Shown piece by piece: positions 18,861-27,290 of a DNA stretch of 64,000 nucleotides. The stretch is from Streptomyces roseolilacinus (GTDB lineage Bacteria; Actinomycetota; Actinomycetes; Streptomycetales; Streptomycetaceae): positions 124,001 through 188,000 of the forward strand of contig NZ_BMSV01000012.1 in the NCBI RefSeq assembly GCF_014649335.1, given 5' to 3'. The notes under the pieces were generated by a model, which saw only the letters and a program-made list of their open reading frames with translations, had not been told where the DNA came from and made no database searches. Made by a program: the position numbers and the translations under genes. How positions within the stretch are numbered: the first letter of the stretch is position 1; each line of letters begins with the position of its first letter.

Positions 18861-20474
18861 ATGAGACGACGCAGAGTCATGAGCACGATTATCTGTGGGG
18901 TGCTCGCCGCCGGTGTCCTGTCCGGCGGGCCGCCGGCCGCCGCGACGGCCGAACGGGCCGAGGTACCCGCGGAGTTCGGCAGCGACTGGCACGACCCGGT
19001 GACCGCCGCGCCCCCCGTGCGCCGGCCGGAGGGCGTGCCCTCCTGCGAGGTGACCGTCGTCCGGGCGCAGTTCCGCGACTTCACCCCCTACCGTGGCGCC
19101 TACACGCCACCCGACGGCTGCGGCAGCCGGTGGAGCGCGGTGGTGCTCCGGCTCGACGGCCGCGTCGAGGGACGCCAGTACGACCGGCTCGGCCACCTCG
19201 CCATCGGCGGCGTCGAGGTGTTCCGCACCTCCACGCCGCAGCCCTCGCCCGACGGCATCGCCTGGTCGGTGGAGAAGGACGTCACCCGGTACGGCGACAC
19301 GCTGCGCCGGCCGCAGCCGGTCGAGATGCTCATCGGCAACGTCGTGGACGACACCCACACCGGCGTCATCGACGTCACCGTCACCCTCACCTTCCACGCC
19401 GCCCGCGGCGCGGCGGAACCCGACCCGGCCACCACCCCCGACCGGGTCGTCCCCCTCGGGGCGGCCGGCACGCTCACGACCCCGCGCAACACCGAGCGCA
19501 TCCTCGCCGAGGTCCACGCCACCGGCTCGGGCGGCGGCTGCGAGGAGTACTGGTACCTCACCGTCCCCACCGGGGCGCCCTACTCCTGCACCGCCGACGG
19601 CGGGCCCCACCGCGAGGTCCGCATCAGCGTGGACGGGCGGACCGCCGGCATCGCGGCCCCCTTCCCGACGGTCTGGACGGGCGGCTGGTCCAACCCCTTC
19701 CTCTGGTACGTGATCCCCGGCCCCCGGGCCCTCGACGCCGCCCCCGTCGTCTACGACCTGACGCCCTTCGCCGGACTCCTCAACGACGGCCGCCCGCACC
19801 GCGTCGAGGTCTCCGTCGCCGGCGTCCCGGCCGGGCGGCCCGGCTGGAGCACCCCCACCAACCTGCTGCTGTGGCAGGACGAGGGCCGCGCCGTCGTCAC
19901 CGGCGCCCTCACCCGCCACGAGGACGGCGGCCCCGACGGCGAGTCCCTCCACACCCCCGGCTCCCCGCACCGCCTCGACACGACCGCCGCCCACCGGCTG
20001 ACCGTCGCCGGGTACGTCGACACCTCCCACGGCCGGGTGACCACCACCGTCACCCGCGCCCTCGCCCACACCTCCGTCCACCGCTGGGGCGACGGCGAGA
20101 ACCCCGACGCCCTCGACGCCACCTGGACCGACCACGAGACGGTCACCGCGGGGGGCACGACCACCCGCACCCGGCGCACGTACACGATGGACGGCGAGAC
20201 GACGCTCGGCGAGGGCGACCGGCTCCGCACGGTGCTGTCGCTCGGGGACCGCGTCCACACCGTCTCCGCGCGCGGCGGCAGGACGCTGTCCTGGTCGCGG
20301 CTCGACGACACGTACGCGGGCGACGCCACGTACACGACCGGCGTGCCCCGGGACCGGCGCCACGCGGTGGGCACCTCCACCGAGCGGTACCGGCTCCACG
20401 GTTCCGCCGGCTGTCACGACCGCACCCTCGCCACGGCGCAGGGCACGGTGACGGAGGACCGCAGGCGCTGCTGA
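18861..20474 (+). CDS. Secreted PNGase A-like peptide-N4-asparagine amidase
   Basis: 537 aa. The N-terminus has arginines and a hydrophobic core ending in AAATA, a signal peptidase I site near residue 30, so the protein is secreted. The mature part matches the peptide-N(4)-(N-acetyl-beta-glucosaminyl)asparagine amidase A family of plants, fungi and some actinobacteria: SDWHDPVTAAPPVRRP, VRAQFRDFTPYRGAYTPPDGC, WSAVVLRLDGRVEGRQYDR, VEVFRTSTPQP, WSVEKDVTRY, LIGNVVDDTHTG and EEYWYLTVPTG. Such enzymes cleave N-glycans from asparagine, which suits a soil saprophyte attacking plant or fungal glycoproteins. No obvious carbohydrate-binding module. The start ATG at 18861 has only weak ribosome-binding sequence. 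Confidence 0.85.
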   Translation: MRRRRVMSTIICGVLAAGVLSGGPPAAATAERAEVPAEFGSDWHDPVTAAPPVRRPEGVPSCEVTVVRAQFRDFTPYRGAYTPPDGCGSRWSAVVLRLDGRVEGRQYDRLGHLAIGGVEVFRTSTPQPSPDGIAWSVEKDVTRYGDTLRRPQPVEMLIGNVVDDTHTGVIDVTVTLTFHAARGAAEPDPATTPDRVVPLGAAGTLTTPRNTERILAEVHATGSGGGCEEYWYLTVPTGAPYSCTADGGPHREVRISVDGRTAGIAAPFPTVWTGGWSNPFLWYVIPGPRALDAAPVVYDLTPFAGLLNDGRPHRVEVSVAGVPAGRPGWSTPTNLLLWQDEGRAVVTGALTRHEDGGPDGESLHTPGSPHRLDTTAAHRLTVAGYVDTSHGRVTTTVTRALAHTSVHRWGDGENPDALDATWTDHETVTAGGTTTRTRRTYTMDGETTLGEGDRLRTVLSLGDRVHTVSARGGRTLSWSRLDDTYAGDATYTTGVPRDRRHAVGTSTERYRLHGSAGCHDRTLATAQGTVTEDRRRC

Positions 20475-20567
20475 CCCGCCGGCCCGTCCCGCCCCGGGGC
20501 GCCTTCGGCGGGGTGCCGGGAGGAACGGAAGCGCCCCGTGTCCGCGCGCGGTCGTCCTCCCGGCGCC

Positions 20568-20599
20568 CCCGCGCCCCTCCGGCGCCGGAGGGGCGCGGG
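20568..20599. terminator. 32-bp perfect palindrome, bidirectional terminator
   Basis: Two 16-bp arms meet with no spacer (centre 20583/20584, GGC|GCC), so as RNA the innermost bases form the loop. It lies in the 256-bp gap between convergent genes. Nothing else was recognised in that gap. Confidence 0.55.
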
Positions 20600-20730
20600 A
20601 GCCCGCCGGTGCCGTCGGCCACCCCTCCGCGGGACGCTCCGGGCCCGCCCCGGACCGGTTCGCGCATCCCGGGAGGGACCCGGCCGGCCGGGCCGCGGGT
20701 GCGCGAGGGGGAGGATCGGCCGTCCGGGGC

Positions 20731-23670
20731 TCACGGGCGCGTGGCGCGCTCCAGTTCCAGGAGCACCGACCGGTAGGGGCGGCCCGTGGCGTGCTGCATC
20801 CCGATCTCGCACGTCCGGTTCGCGGACAGGTACGCGTCGAAGCCGCGCCCCCGCACCTCGGCCGCCTCGCGCGCCGTCGCCGCCTCGGTCAGCTCCCGGT
20901 GCAGTAGCCCCCGGTCGCCCGCGAAGGCGCAGCACCCCGCGTCGGCCGGGACGACCACCTCGTCCGCGCACGCGGCGGCGAGCGCGGCCAGCCGGCCGCC
21001 GACGCCCAGGTGCGCCATCGAGCACGTGGGGTGGACCACGGCGGAGCGCGCCGTCCGCCGCACGGTCAGCCCGGGCAGCAGGTGGTCGGCCGCCCACACC
21101 AGGGAGTCGTACACGGTCAGTCCGCCGTGCAGCTCCCGCGTCCGCCCGTCCAGGTGCGGCACGACCTCGCGGCCCAGCCCCAGCGCGCACGACGAGGCGT
21201 CCACGACCAGCGGCAGCAGCCCGCCGCCGGTCCACCCCCAGGCTGCCTCGACGATCCGCCGGGCCATCACGGCGGCGCCCTCCTCGTACCCCTTGGACGT
21301 CCAGATCGTCGCGCAGCACGTACCGCGCACGTCGCCGGGGATCCACACCGGCCGCCCGGCGCGCGCCGACAGCGCCACGACCGCCTCCGGGAGCGACGGC
21401 CCGCCCCGGCCGTCAGGTCCGCCGAACACCCGGTTGACGCAGGCCGGGTAGTACACGGCGGACGCCCCCGCCCGCGTCGTGCGGGGCAGCCGCGCGGGCG
21501 CCGCGTCCGGCAGTTCCGGCAGCCACTCCGGTACCAGGTCGGGGCGCACGGCCCTGCGCAGCGCGCCTGTCACCGCCCGCGGCAGCCGGCCGCCCGCGAC
21601 CCGCCCCGCCCGGTACGCGGCGGCCACCGCGTACCGGGCCGCGCCCTCCACCGCCGTGAAGTTCCGCGCGGCCAGCGCCGCGGCCCGCTCCTCGCGCGGC
21701 GAGTGCCGCAGGTGCCGCAGCCGCTTCACCAGCGCGCCCGTGTCGATGCCGACCGGGCAGGCCGCCGCGCAGGACCCGTCGGCGGCGCACGTGTCCACCG
21801 CGTCGTACCCGTACTCCGCCACCAGCGCGTCCTCCACGTGCGAGCCGTGGCCCTGGCGGGCCATCTCGCGGCGCAGCACGATCCGCTGGCGGGGCGTCGT
21901 CGTCAGGTCCCGGCTGGGGCAGACCGGCTCGCAGAAGCCGCACTCGATGCACGCGTCGACCAGGGGCTCCACCGCCGGGACCGTCTTCAGGCCCCGCAGG
22001 TGGGCGCCCGGGTCCCGGTCCAGGACGACCCTCGGGGCCAGCACGCCGTCCGGGTCGAGAGCCCGCTTCGTGCGCCACATCAGCTCCGTGGCGCGCGGCC
22101 CCCACTCCAGCTCCAGGAACGGCGCGATGTTGCGTCCCGTCGCGTGCTCCGCCTTCAGCGAGCCGTCGAACCGTTCGACGGTCATCCGGCAGAAGGCGTC
22201 CATGAACGCCGCGTACCGTTCCACGTCCGCCGGGGAGGCCGGGTCGAACGCCAGCAGGAAGTGGAGGTTGCCGTGGGCGGCGTGCCCCGCCACCGCCGCG
22301 GTGAAGCCGTGCTCCGCCTGGAGGTCCAGCAGGGCGCCGCACGCCTCGGCCAGCCGGGCGGGCGGCACCGCGAAGTCCTCCGTGACCAGGGTCGTCCCCG
22401 GCGGGCGGGAGCCCCCGACGGCCGTGACGAACGCCCTGCGGGCCTTCCAGTACCCGGCGATCGTCCCCGGGCGGCGGGTGAAGGCGTTGGTCACCGAGGG
22501 GACCGGCGCGATCGGCTCCAGCGCGTCCAGCACCTCCACCGCCGCCCACTCCTGGGCCTCCAGCGCCGCCGCGTCCGGGGCCCGGAACTCCACCAGCAGC
22601 GCCGCGCAGGCGCGGGGCAGGTCCGCCCAGTCGGCGGGCACGCCGGGCACGGCGGCGCAGGCGCGCAGCGTGTTGCCGTCCATCAGCTCGACGGCGAGCG
22701 CCCCCGCCGCGGCGAACCGGGGCACGGCGGCCGCGGCCGCCCGCAGCGACGGGAAGAACAGCAGTCCCGCCGACACCGCCCGGTCCAGCGGCAGCGTGTC
22801 CAGGACGACCTCGGCGATGAACCCGAGCGTGCCCTGCGAGCCGACCATCAGCCCGCGCAGGATCTCCGCGGGCGTCGCCCCGTCCAGGAACGCGTCCAGC
22901 CGGTAGCCGTTGGTGTTCTTGATCCGGTGCTTGGCGCGGATCCGGGCCGTCAGCTCCGCGTCCGCCTCGATCCGCGCCTTCAGGTCGAGCAGCGCCCCGC
23001 ACAGCTCGGGCTCCGCGCGGGCCAGCTCCTCGTCGGCGGCCGGGTCGCCCGTGTCGACGACGGTGCCGCTCGGCAGGACCACCGTCAGCGACGCCACGGT
23101 CCGGTAGGCGTTGCGCGTGGTCCCGGCGGTCATGCCCGACGCGTTGTTGGCGACGACCCCGCCGACCGTGCAGGCCGCGGCGCTCGCCGGGTCCGGGCCG
23201 AGGACCCGCCCGTACGGCGCGAGCGCGGCGTTCACCCGGGCGACGGTCGTACCGGGCCGGACGCGCACGCGGGCACCCCCGTCGAGGACCTCGACGCCCT
23301 CCCAGTGGCGCCGCACGTCCACCAGGACGTCCTCGCCCTGGGCCTGCCCGTTCAGGCTCGTGCCGGCCGCGCGGAAGACCAGTTCGCGGCCCCTGCCGCG
23401 CGCGTACGACAGGATCGCCGAGACGTCGTCCACGTCCTCCGCCACCAGCACCACCTGCGGCACGAACCGGTAGGGGCTGGCGTCGGAGGCGTAGCGCACC
23501 AGGTCGGAGACGCGCGACAGCACCTTGCGGGGGCCGAGCACCGCGACCAGCTCGTCGCGCAGTCCCGACGGCGTGCCGCGCGCCGTCGGGTCGGGCAGCC
23601 GGTCGGGGGAGGGCGTCCGCCCGGGATCGCCCGGGCGCAGGGGGTCCGGCTTCGGCTCCGGCAGCGGCAT
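20731..23670 (-). CDS. FAD-linked dehydrogenase fused to Fe-S/CCG oxidoreductase (D-lactate or 2-hydroxyacid type)
   Basis: 979 aa, a fusion of what are often separate GlcD and GlcF/GlpC-like subunits. Residues about 60-200 are the FAD-binding PCMH domain (FRAAGTSLNGQAQGED, GGVVANNASGM); about 250-530 the FAD oxidase C-terminal domain with the metal/substrate site AVAGHAAHGNLHF. Two 4Fe-4S motifs follow (CIECGFCEPVCP; CAADGSCAAACPVG). Then come two cysteine-rich CCG domains (GTCCATIW; HPTCSMAHLG with CCAFAGDRG). The enzyme likely oxidises a D-2-hydroxyacid such as D-lactate and passes electrons to the respiratory chain. The MarR gene downstream in the track is transcribed the same way 40 bp upstream of it. 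Confidence 0.92.
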   Translation of the reverse strand: MPLPEPKPDPLRPGDPGRTPSPDRLPDPTARGTPSGLRDELVAVLGPRKVLSRVSDLVRYASDASPYRFVPQVVLVAEDVDDVSAILSYARGRGRELVFRAAGTSLNGQAQGEDVLVDVRRHWEGVEVLDGGARVRVRPGTTVARVNAALAPYGRVLGPDPASAAACTVGGVVANNASGMTAGTTRNAYRTVASLTVVLPSGTVVDTGDPAADEELARAEPELCGALLDLKARIEADAELTARIRAKHRIKNTNGYRLDAFLDGATPAEILRGLMVGSQGTLGFIAEVVLDTLPLDRAVSAGLLFFPSLRAAAAAVPRFAAAGALAVELMDGNTLRACAAVPGVPADWADLPRACAALLVEFRAPDAAALEAQEWAAVEVLDALEPIAPVPSVTNAFTRRPGTIAGYWKARRAFVTAVGGSRPPGTTLVTEDFAVPPARLAEACGALLDLQAEHGFTAAVAGHAAHGNLHFLLAFDPASPADVERYAAFMDAFCRMTVERFDGSLKAEHATGRNIAPFLELEWGPRATELMWRTKRALDPDGVLAPRVVLDRDPGAHLRGLKTVPAVEPLVDACIECGFCEPVCPSRDLTTTPRQRIVLRREMARQGHGSHVEDALVAEYGYDAVDTCAADGSCAAACPVGIDTGALVKRLRHLRHSPREERAAALAARNFTAVEGAARYAVAAAYRAGRVAGGRLPRAVTGALRRAVRPDLVPEWLPELPDAAPARLPRTTRAGASAVYYPACVNRVFGGPDGRGGPSLPEAVVALSARAGRPVWIPGDVRGTCCATIWTSKGYEEGAAVMARRIVEAAWGWTGGGLLPLVVDASSCALGLGREVVPHLDGRTRELHGGLTVYDSLVWAADHLLPGLTVRRTARSAVVHPTCSMAHLGVGGRLAALAAACADEVVVPADAGCCAFAGDRGLLHRELTEAATAREAAEVRGRGFDAYLSANRTCEIGMQHATGRPYRSVLLELERATRP

Positions 23671-23710
23671 GTCACGTCCCCTCGACGGTGCGCGCAGGGC
23701 GCACGGCGGC

Positions 23711-24160
23711 TCAGCAGCGCCGCTCCGGCATCCCGTCGACCAGAGCGGACAGCAGCCCGCCGAGCACCTCGCGCTGCTCGGCGGTCAACGGGGCCAGGAT
23801 GTCCTCCGCGGCGGCCCGGCGCGCGCTCCTCAGCAGTCTCAGCGTGGCGCGCCCCTCGTCCGTGAGCTCGATCCGGATGACGCGGCGGTTGGCCGGGTCG
23901 GGGACGCGGCGCACCCGGCCGCCCGCCTCCAGCCCGTCGACGAGGCTGGTCACCGCCCGGGGGACGACCTCCAGCCGTTCGGCGAGGTCGGCCATGCGGG
24001 GCGGCCGCTCGTAGTGCGCGACCGTGCGCAGGAGCCGCAGCTGCGCGGGCGTGATGCTGACGTCCGCGGCCTCCAGCTGCCGCTGCTGGCTGCGGCGGAG
24101 GCGGCGGGTCAGCCGCAGCAGCTGCTCGGCGAGCAGGCCGTCGGCGTCGGGTGCGTTCAT
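23711..24160 (-). CDS. MarR family transcriptional regulator
   Basis: 149 aa with the MarR winged-helix core: ITPAQLRLLRTVAHY, RMADLAERLEVVPRAVTSLVDGLEAGG (recognition helix) and RRVPDPANRRVIRIELTDEGRA (wing with the usual DxR). Divergent from an ABC exporter gene across a 120-bp region that contains a 29-bp perfect inverted repeat, its probable operator. Also co-directional with the FAD dehydrogenase 40 bp downstream, so both may share the promoter. Most likely a repressor released by a drug-like ligand. Confidence 0.93.
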   Translation of the reverse strand: MNAPDADGLLAEQLLRLTRRLRRSQQRQLEAADVSITPAQLRLLRTVAHYERPPRMADLAERLEVVPRAVTSLVDGLEAGGRVRRVPDPANRRVIRIELTDEGRATLRLLRSARRAAAEDILAPLTAEQREVLGGLLSALVDGMPERRC

Positions 24161-24183
24161 AATCGGAAGGGTATCAGGACCAC

Positions 24184-24212
24184 GCTCATTGTGAAGTGAG
24201 GTAACAATGAGC
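24184..24212. promoter_or_regulatory. Probable MarR operator
   Basis: GCTCATTGT (24184-24192) and ACAATGAGC (24204-24212) are perfect 9-bp arms separated by 11 nt; arm centres are 20 bp apart, two helical turns. The site is centrally placed between the divergent MarR and ABC exporter genes. Confidence 0.65.
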
Positions 24213-24280
24213 TAAGCTCTGCGTCGCAGGGCCGCGTCCCGCCTCCGCGGGGCGCGCGACCGACCGGCCGGAAGGAGCCC

Positions 24281-26164
24281 ATGCGTATCCACGCCGAGTC
24301 CACCTGGACTCCGCCACCCCCCGATCCGGACCAGCCTCCGGCGCAGATCGGCCGCATCCTGCGACTCTTCCGCCCCTACCGTGGCCGGCTCGCCTTCGTC
24401 GGCCTGCTCGTCGGCGCCTCGTCCCTGGTCGGGGTCGCCTCGCCGTTCCTCCTGCGCGAGATCCTCGACACCGCCATCCCGCAGAGGCGCACGGGGCTGC
24501 TCAGCCTGCTCGCGCTCGGCATGATCCTCACCGCGGTGGTGACCAGCGTCTTCGGCGTCCTGCAGACGCTGATCTCCACCACGGTCGGGCAGCGTGTCAT
24601 GCACGACCTGCGCACGGCGGTCTACGCGCAGCTCCAGCGCATGCCGCTCGCCTTCTTCACCAGGACGCGCACGGGCGAGGTCCAGTCGCGCATCGCCAAC
24701 GACATCGGCGGCATGCAGGCCACGGTGACGTCGACGGCCACCTCGCTCGTCTCCAACCTGACGGCCGTCGTCGCGACGGTCGTGGCGATGCTCGCGCTCG
24801 ACTGGCGGCTCACGGTCGTGTCGCTCCTGCTGCTGCCCGTCTTCGTGTGGATCAGCCGCCGGGTCGGCAGGGAGCGCAAGGCGATCACCACGCAGCGGCA
24901 GAAGCAGATGGCCGCCATGGCGGCGACGGTCACCGAGTCGTTGTCCGTCAGCGGCATCCTGCTGGGGCGCACCATGGGCCGCGCCGACTCGCTGACCCGG
25001 TCCTTCGCCGACGAGTCCGAGCGCCTCGTCGACCTGGAGGTCCGCGCCTCCATGGCCGGGCGGTGGCGGATGGCGTCGATCAGCATCGTCATGGCCGCCA
25101 TGCCCGCGCTGCTGTACTGGGCGGCCGGGCTCACGCTCCAGGCGGGCGGGCCGGCGATCTCCATCGGCACGCTCGTCGCCTTCGTCTCCCTCCAGCAGGG
25201 ACTGTTCCGCCCCGCCGTCGGCCTGCTCTCCACGGGCGTGCAGATCCAGACCTCGCTCGCCCTCTTCCAGCGGATCTTCGAGTACCTCGACCTGCCCGTC
25301 GACATCACCGAGCCCGAGCGGCCCGTGCGCCTGGAGAAGGTCCGCGGCGAGGTCCGGTTCGAGGACGTCGACTTCCACTACGACAAGGACGACGAGAAGA
25401 GCGGCCCCACGCTCGACGGCATCGACATCACCGTGCCGGCGGGCGGCAGCCTCGCCGTCGTCGGCGCCACCGGCTCCGGCAAGTCCACGCTCAGCTACCT
25501 GGTGCCCCGCCTCTACGACGTGACCGGAGGCCGGGTCACGCTCGACGGCGTCGACGTCCGCGACCTCGACTTCGACAGCCTCGCCCGCGCGGTGGGCGTC
25601 GTCTCCCAGGAGACGTACCTGTTCCACGCCTCGGTCGCCGACAACCTCCGCTTCGCCCGGCCCGACGCCACCGACGCCGAGGTCGAGGCCGCCGCCAGGG
25701 CCGCCCAGATCCACGACCACATCGCCTCGCTGCCCGACGGGTACGACACGCTGGTCGGCGAGCGCGGCTACCGCTTCTCCGGCGGTGAGAAGCAACGCCT
25801 CGCCCTCGCCCGGACCATCCTGCGCGACCCGCCCGTGCTCATCCTCGACGAGGCGACCAGTGCCCTCGACACCCGGACCGAGCAGGCCGTCCAGCAGGCG
25901 ATCGACGACCTGTCCACCGGTCGGACGACCATCACCATCGCCCACCGGCTCTCCACCATCCGCGACGCCGACCAGATCGTCGTCCTGGACGCCGGCCGGA
26001 TCATCGAGCGCGGCACCCACGCCGAGCTGCTCGCCAAGGGCGGCCGGTACGCGGCCCTGGTCCACGGTGACGCGCGGATGGACGCCGAAGCGCCACCGCT
26101 CCCGTGGGACGGGGGAGCGGCGGCACCGGAGGGGGAGGGCGCGCGCGGCGAAGGGCGCCGGTGA
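24281..26164 (+). CDS. ABC exporter, membrane and ATPase domains fused (multidrug type)
   Basis: 627-aa half-transporter expected to homodimerise. Membrane domain about 30-330 with six hydrophobic segments; ATPase domain about 355-600. Walker A GATGSGKST, Q-loop VVSQETYLF, signature FSGGEKQR, Walker B VLILDEATS and H-loop TIAHRLS are all canonical. The ATG at 24281 has GAAGGAG at 24271-24277. The C-terminal 35 residues are Gly/Ala/Glu-rich and disordered. Probably a drug or metabolite exporter derepressed through the divergent MarR protein. Confidence 0.95.
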   Translation: MRIHAESTWTPPPPDPDQPPAQIGRILRLFRPYRGRLAFVGLLVGASSLVGVASPFLLREILDTAIPQRRTGLLSLLALGMILTAVVTSVFGVLQTLISTTVGQRVMHDLRTAVYAQLQRMPLAFFTRTRTGEVQSRIANDIGGMQATVTSTATSLVSNLTAVVATVVAMLALDWRLTVVSLLLLPVFVWISRRVGRERKAITTQRQKQMAAMAATVTESLSVSGILLGRTMGRADSLTRSFADESERLVDLEVRASMAGRWRMASISIVMAAMPALLYWAAGLTLQAGGPAISIGTLVAFVSLQQGLFRPAVGLLSTGVQIQTSLALFQRIFEYLDLPVDITEPERPVRLEKVRGEVRFEDVDFHYDKDDEKSGPTLDGIDITVPAGGSLAVVGATGSGKSTLSYLVPRLYDVTGGRVTLDGVDVRDLDFDSLARAVGVVSQETYLFHASVADNLRFARPDATDAEVEAAARAAQIHDHIASLPDGYDTLVGERGYRFSGGEKQRLALARTILRDPPVLILDEATSALDTRTEQAVQQAIDDLSTGRTTITIAHRLSTIRDADQIVVLDAGRIIERGTHAELLAKGGRYAALVHGDARMDAEAPPLPWDGGAAAPEGEGARGEGRR

Positions 26165-26365
26165 GCGGACCGGTGGCGAGGTGCGCGAGCGGCTCCCCCT
26201 CGTGCGCCGTGCGGGTGCCGGACCCCGCGGCCGCGGTCCGCGGCCCGTCGCCCGCGCGTCGTGAGCGCCCCGCGCCGCACGGGAGCCGGCCACCGGAGCC
26301 CCGCGCGCCCGCGCGTCCCGGCGCCCACCCGCTCCCGCCTTTCCCCGCCCCCCACGCGTGTCGGT

Positions 26366-26376
26366 ATATCCGATAT
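26366..26376. promoter_or_regulatory. AT-rich palindrome ahead of the MltG-like gene
   Basis: ATATC-C-GATAT, in an AT-rich island (26361-26405) that contrasts with its surroundings and probably contains the promoter of the gene starting at 26414. The rest of the 249-bp gap (26165-26413) is very GC-rich and shows nothing recognisable. Confidence 0.35.
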
Positions 26377-26413
26377 GCGTAATTCATGAGTGTATGCGGG
26401 TTACCGTGCACCC

Positions 26414-27277
26414 ATGAGGTACGAGTCCCCGAAGGCGTCCCACCGCAGGCACGGGAAACCGCGGCTGACCCGCCGCGGCCGAGTGGTGCTGATCGTCGGC
26501 GTGCTCACCCTCGTCGCGGTGGGCGTCCTGGTGCCGCTCCTCCTCGTCCGGGAGGCCCCCGCGCCGCGGAAGCCGCCGCAGGCGACCCGGACGCTGCTCA
26601 TCCCGGAGGGCTGGCGCGCCGGCCAGGTCTACGAAGCCGTGGACAAGGCCCTGGGCCTGCCGCCCGGCACCACCCGCGACGAGGCCGCCACCGCGAGGCT
26701 CGGCCTGCCGGCCGCCGCGGAAGGCAACCCCGAGGGCTTCCTGTTCCCGGCGACGTACCCGATCGACGACACGACCACGCCGCGGAGCCTGCTGCGGTAC
26801 ATGGTCGCCACGGCGGGGGAGCGGTTCGGGACGCCGAAGGTCACCCAGGGATCCCGGCGCAACGACGCCGACCTCTACGAGACGATCACCATCGCCAGCA
26901 TCGTGCAGGCCGAGGCCGACACGGCGGACGACATGGGCAAGGTGGCCCGCGTCATCCACAACCGGCTCGCTCGCGGGATGTCCCTCCAGATGGACTCGAC
27001 GCTCAACTACGCCCTCGACCGCTCCACCATCGACACCTCGCACGCCGACACCCGCATCGAGAGCCCGTACAACACCTACGCCACCCCCGGACTGCCGCCG
27101 ACGCCGATCGGCAACCCCGGCGAGCAGGCCGTGCACGCCACGATCGCCCCGCCGCCCGGCGACTGGCTGTACTTCGTCACCGTCGCACCCGGCGACACCC
27201 GCTTCACCGCCGACTACCAGGAGCAGCTGCGGAACGTCGAGGAGTTCAACGAGAACCGCCGCAACGCCCCCTCCTGA
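26414..27277 (+). CDS. Endolytic transglycosylase MltG-like, short form
   Basis: 287 aa. A basic cytoplasmic N-terminus is followed by one membrane anchor (about 23-47) and an extracellular YceG/MltG domain: TLLIPEGWRAGQVYEAV (LysM-like subdomain, reduced), GFLFPATYPI, ITIASIVQAEA (catalytic Glu in the IVxxE motif), VIHNRLARGMSLQMDSTLNYAL and SPYNTYATPGLPPTPIGNPG. MltG cleaves nascent glycan strands and sets their length. Most MltG proteins are longer; this is probably a second copy besides the main one elsewhere. The ATG at 26414 was chosen over 26390 because MRYESP starts the basic leader. Confidence 0.85.
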   Translation: MRYESPKASHRRHGKPRLTRRGRVVLIVGVLTLVAVGVLVPLLLVREAPAPRKPPQATRTLLIPEGWRAGQVYEAVDKALGLPPGTTRDEAATARLGLPAAAEGNPEGFLFPATYPIDDTTTPRSLLRYMVATAGERFGTPKVTQGSRRNDADLYETITIASIVQAEADTADDMGKVARVIHNRLARGMSLQMDSTLNYALDRSTIDTSHADTRIESPYNTYATPGLPPTPIGNPGEQAVHATIAPPPGDWLYFVTVAPGDTRFTADYQEQLRNVEEFNENRRNAPS

Positions 27278-27290
27278 CGCCCGGCGGGGC

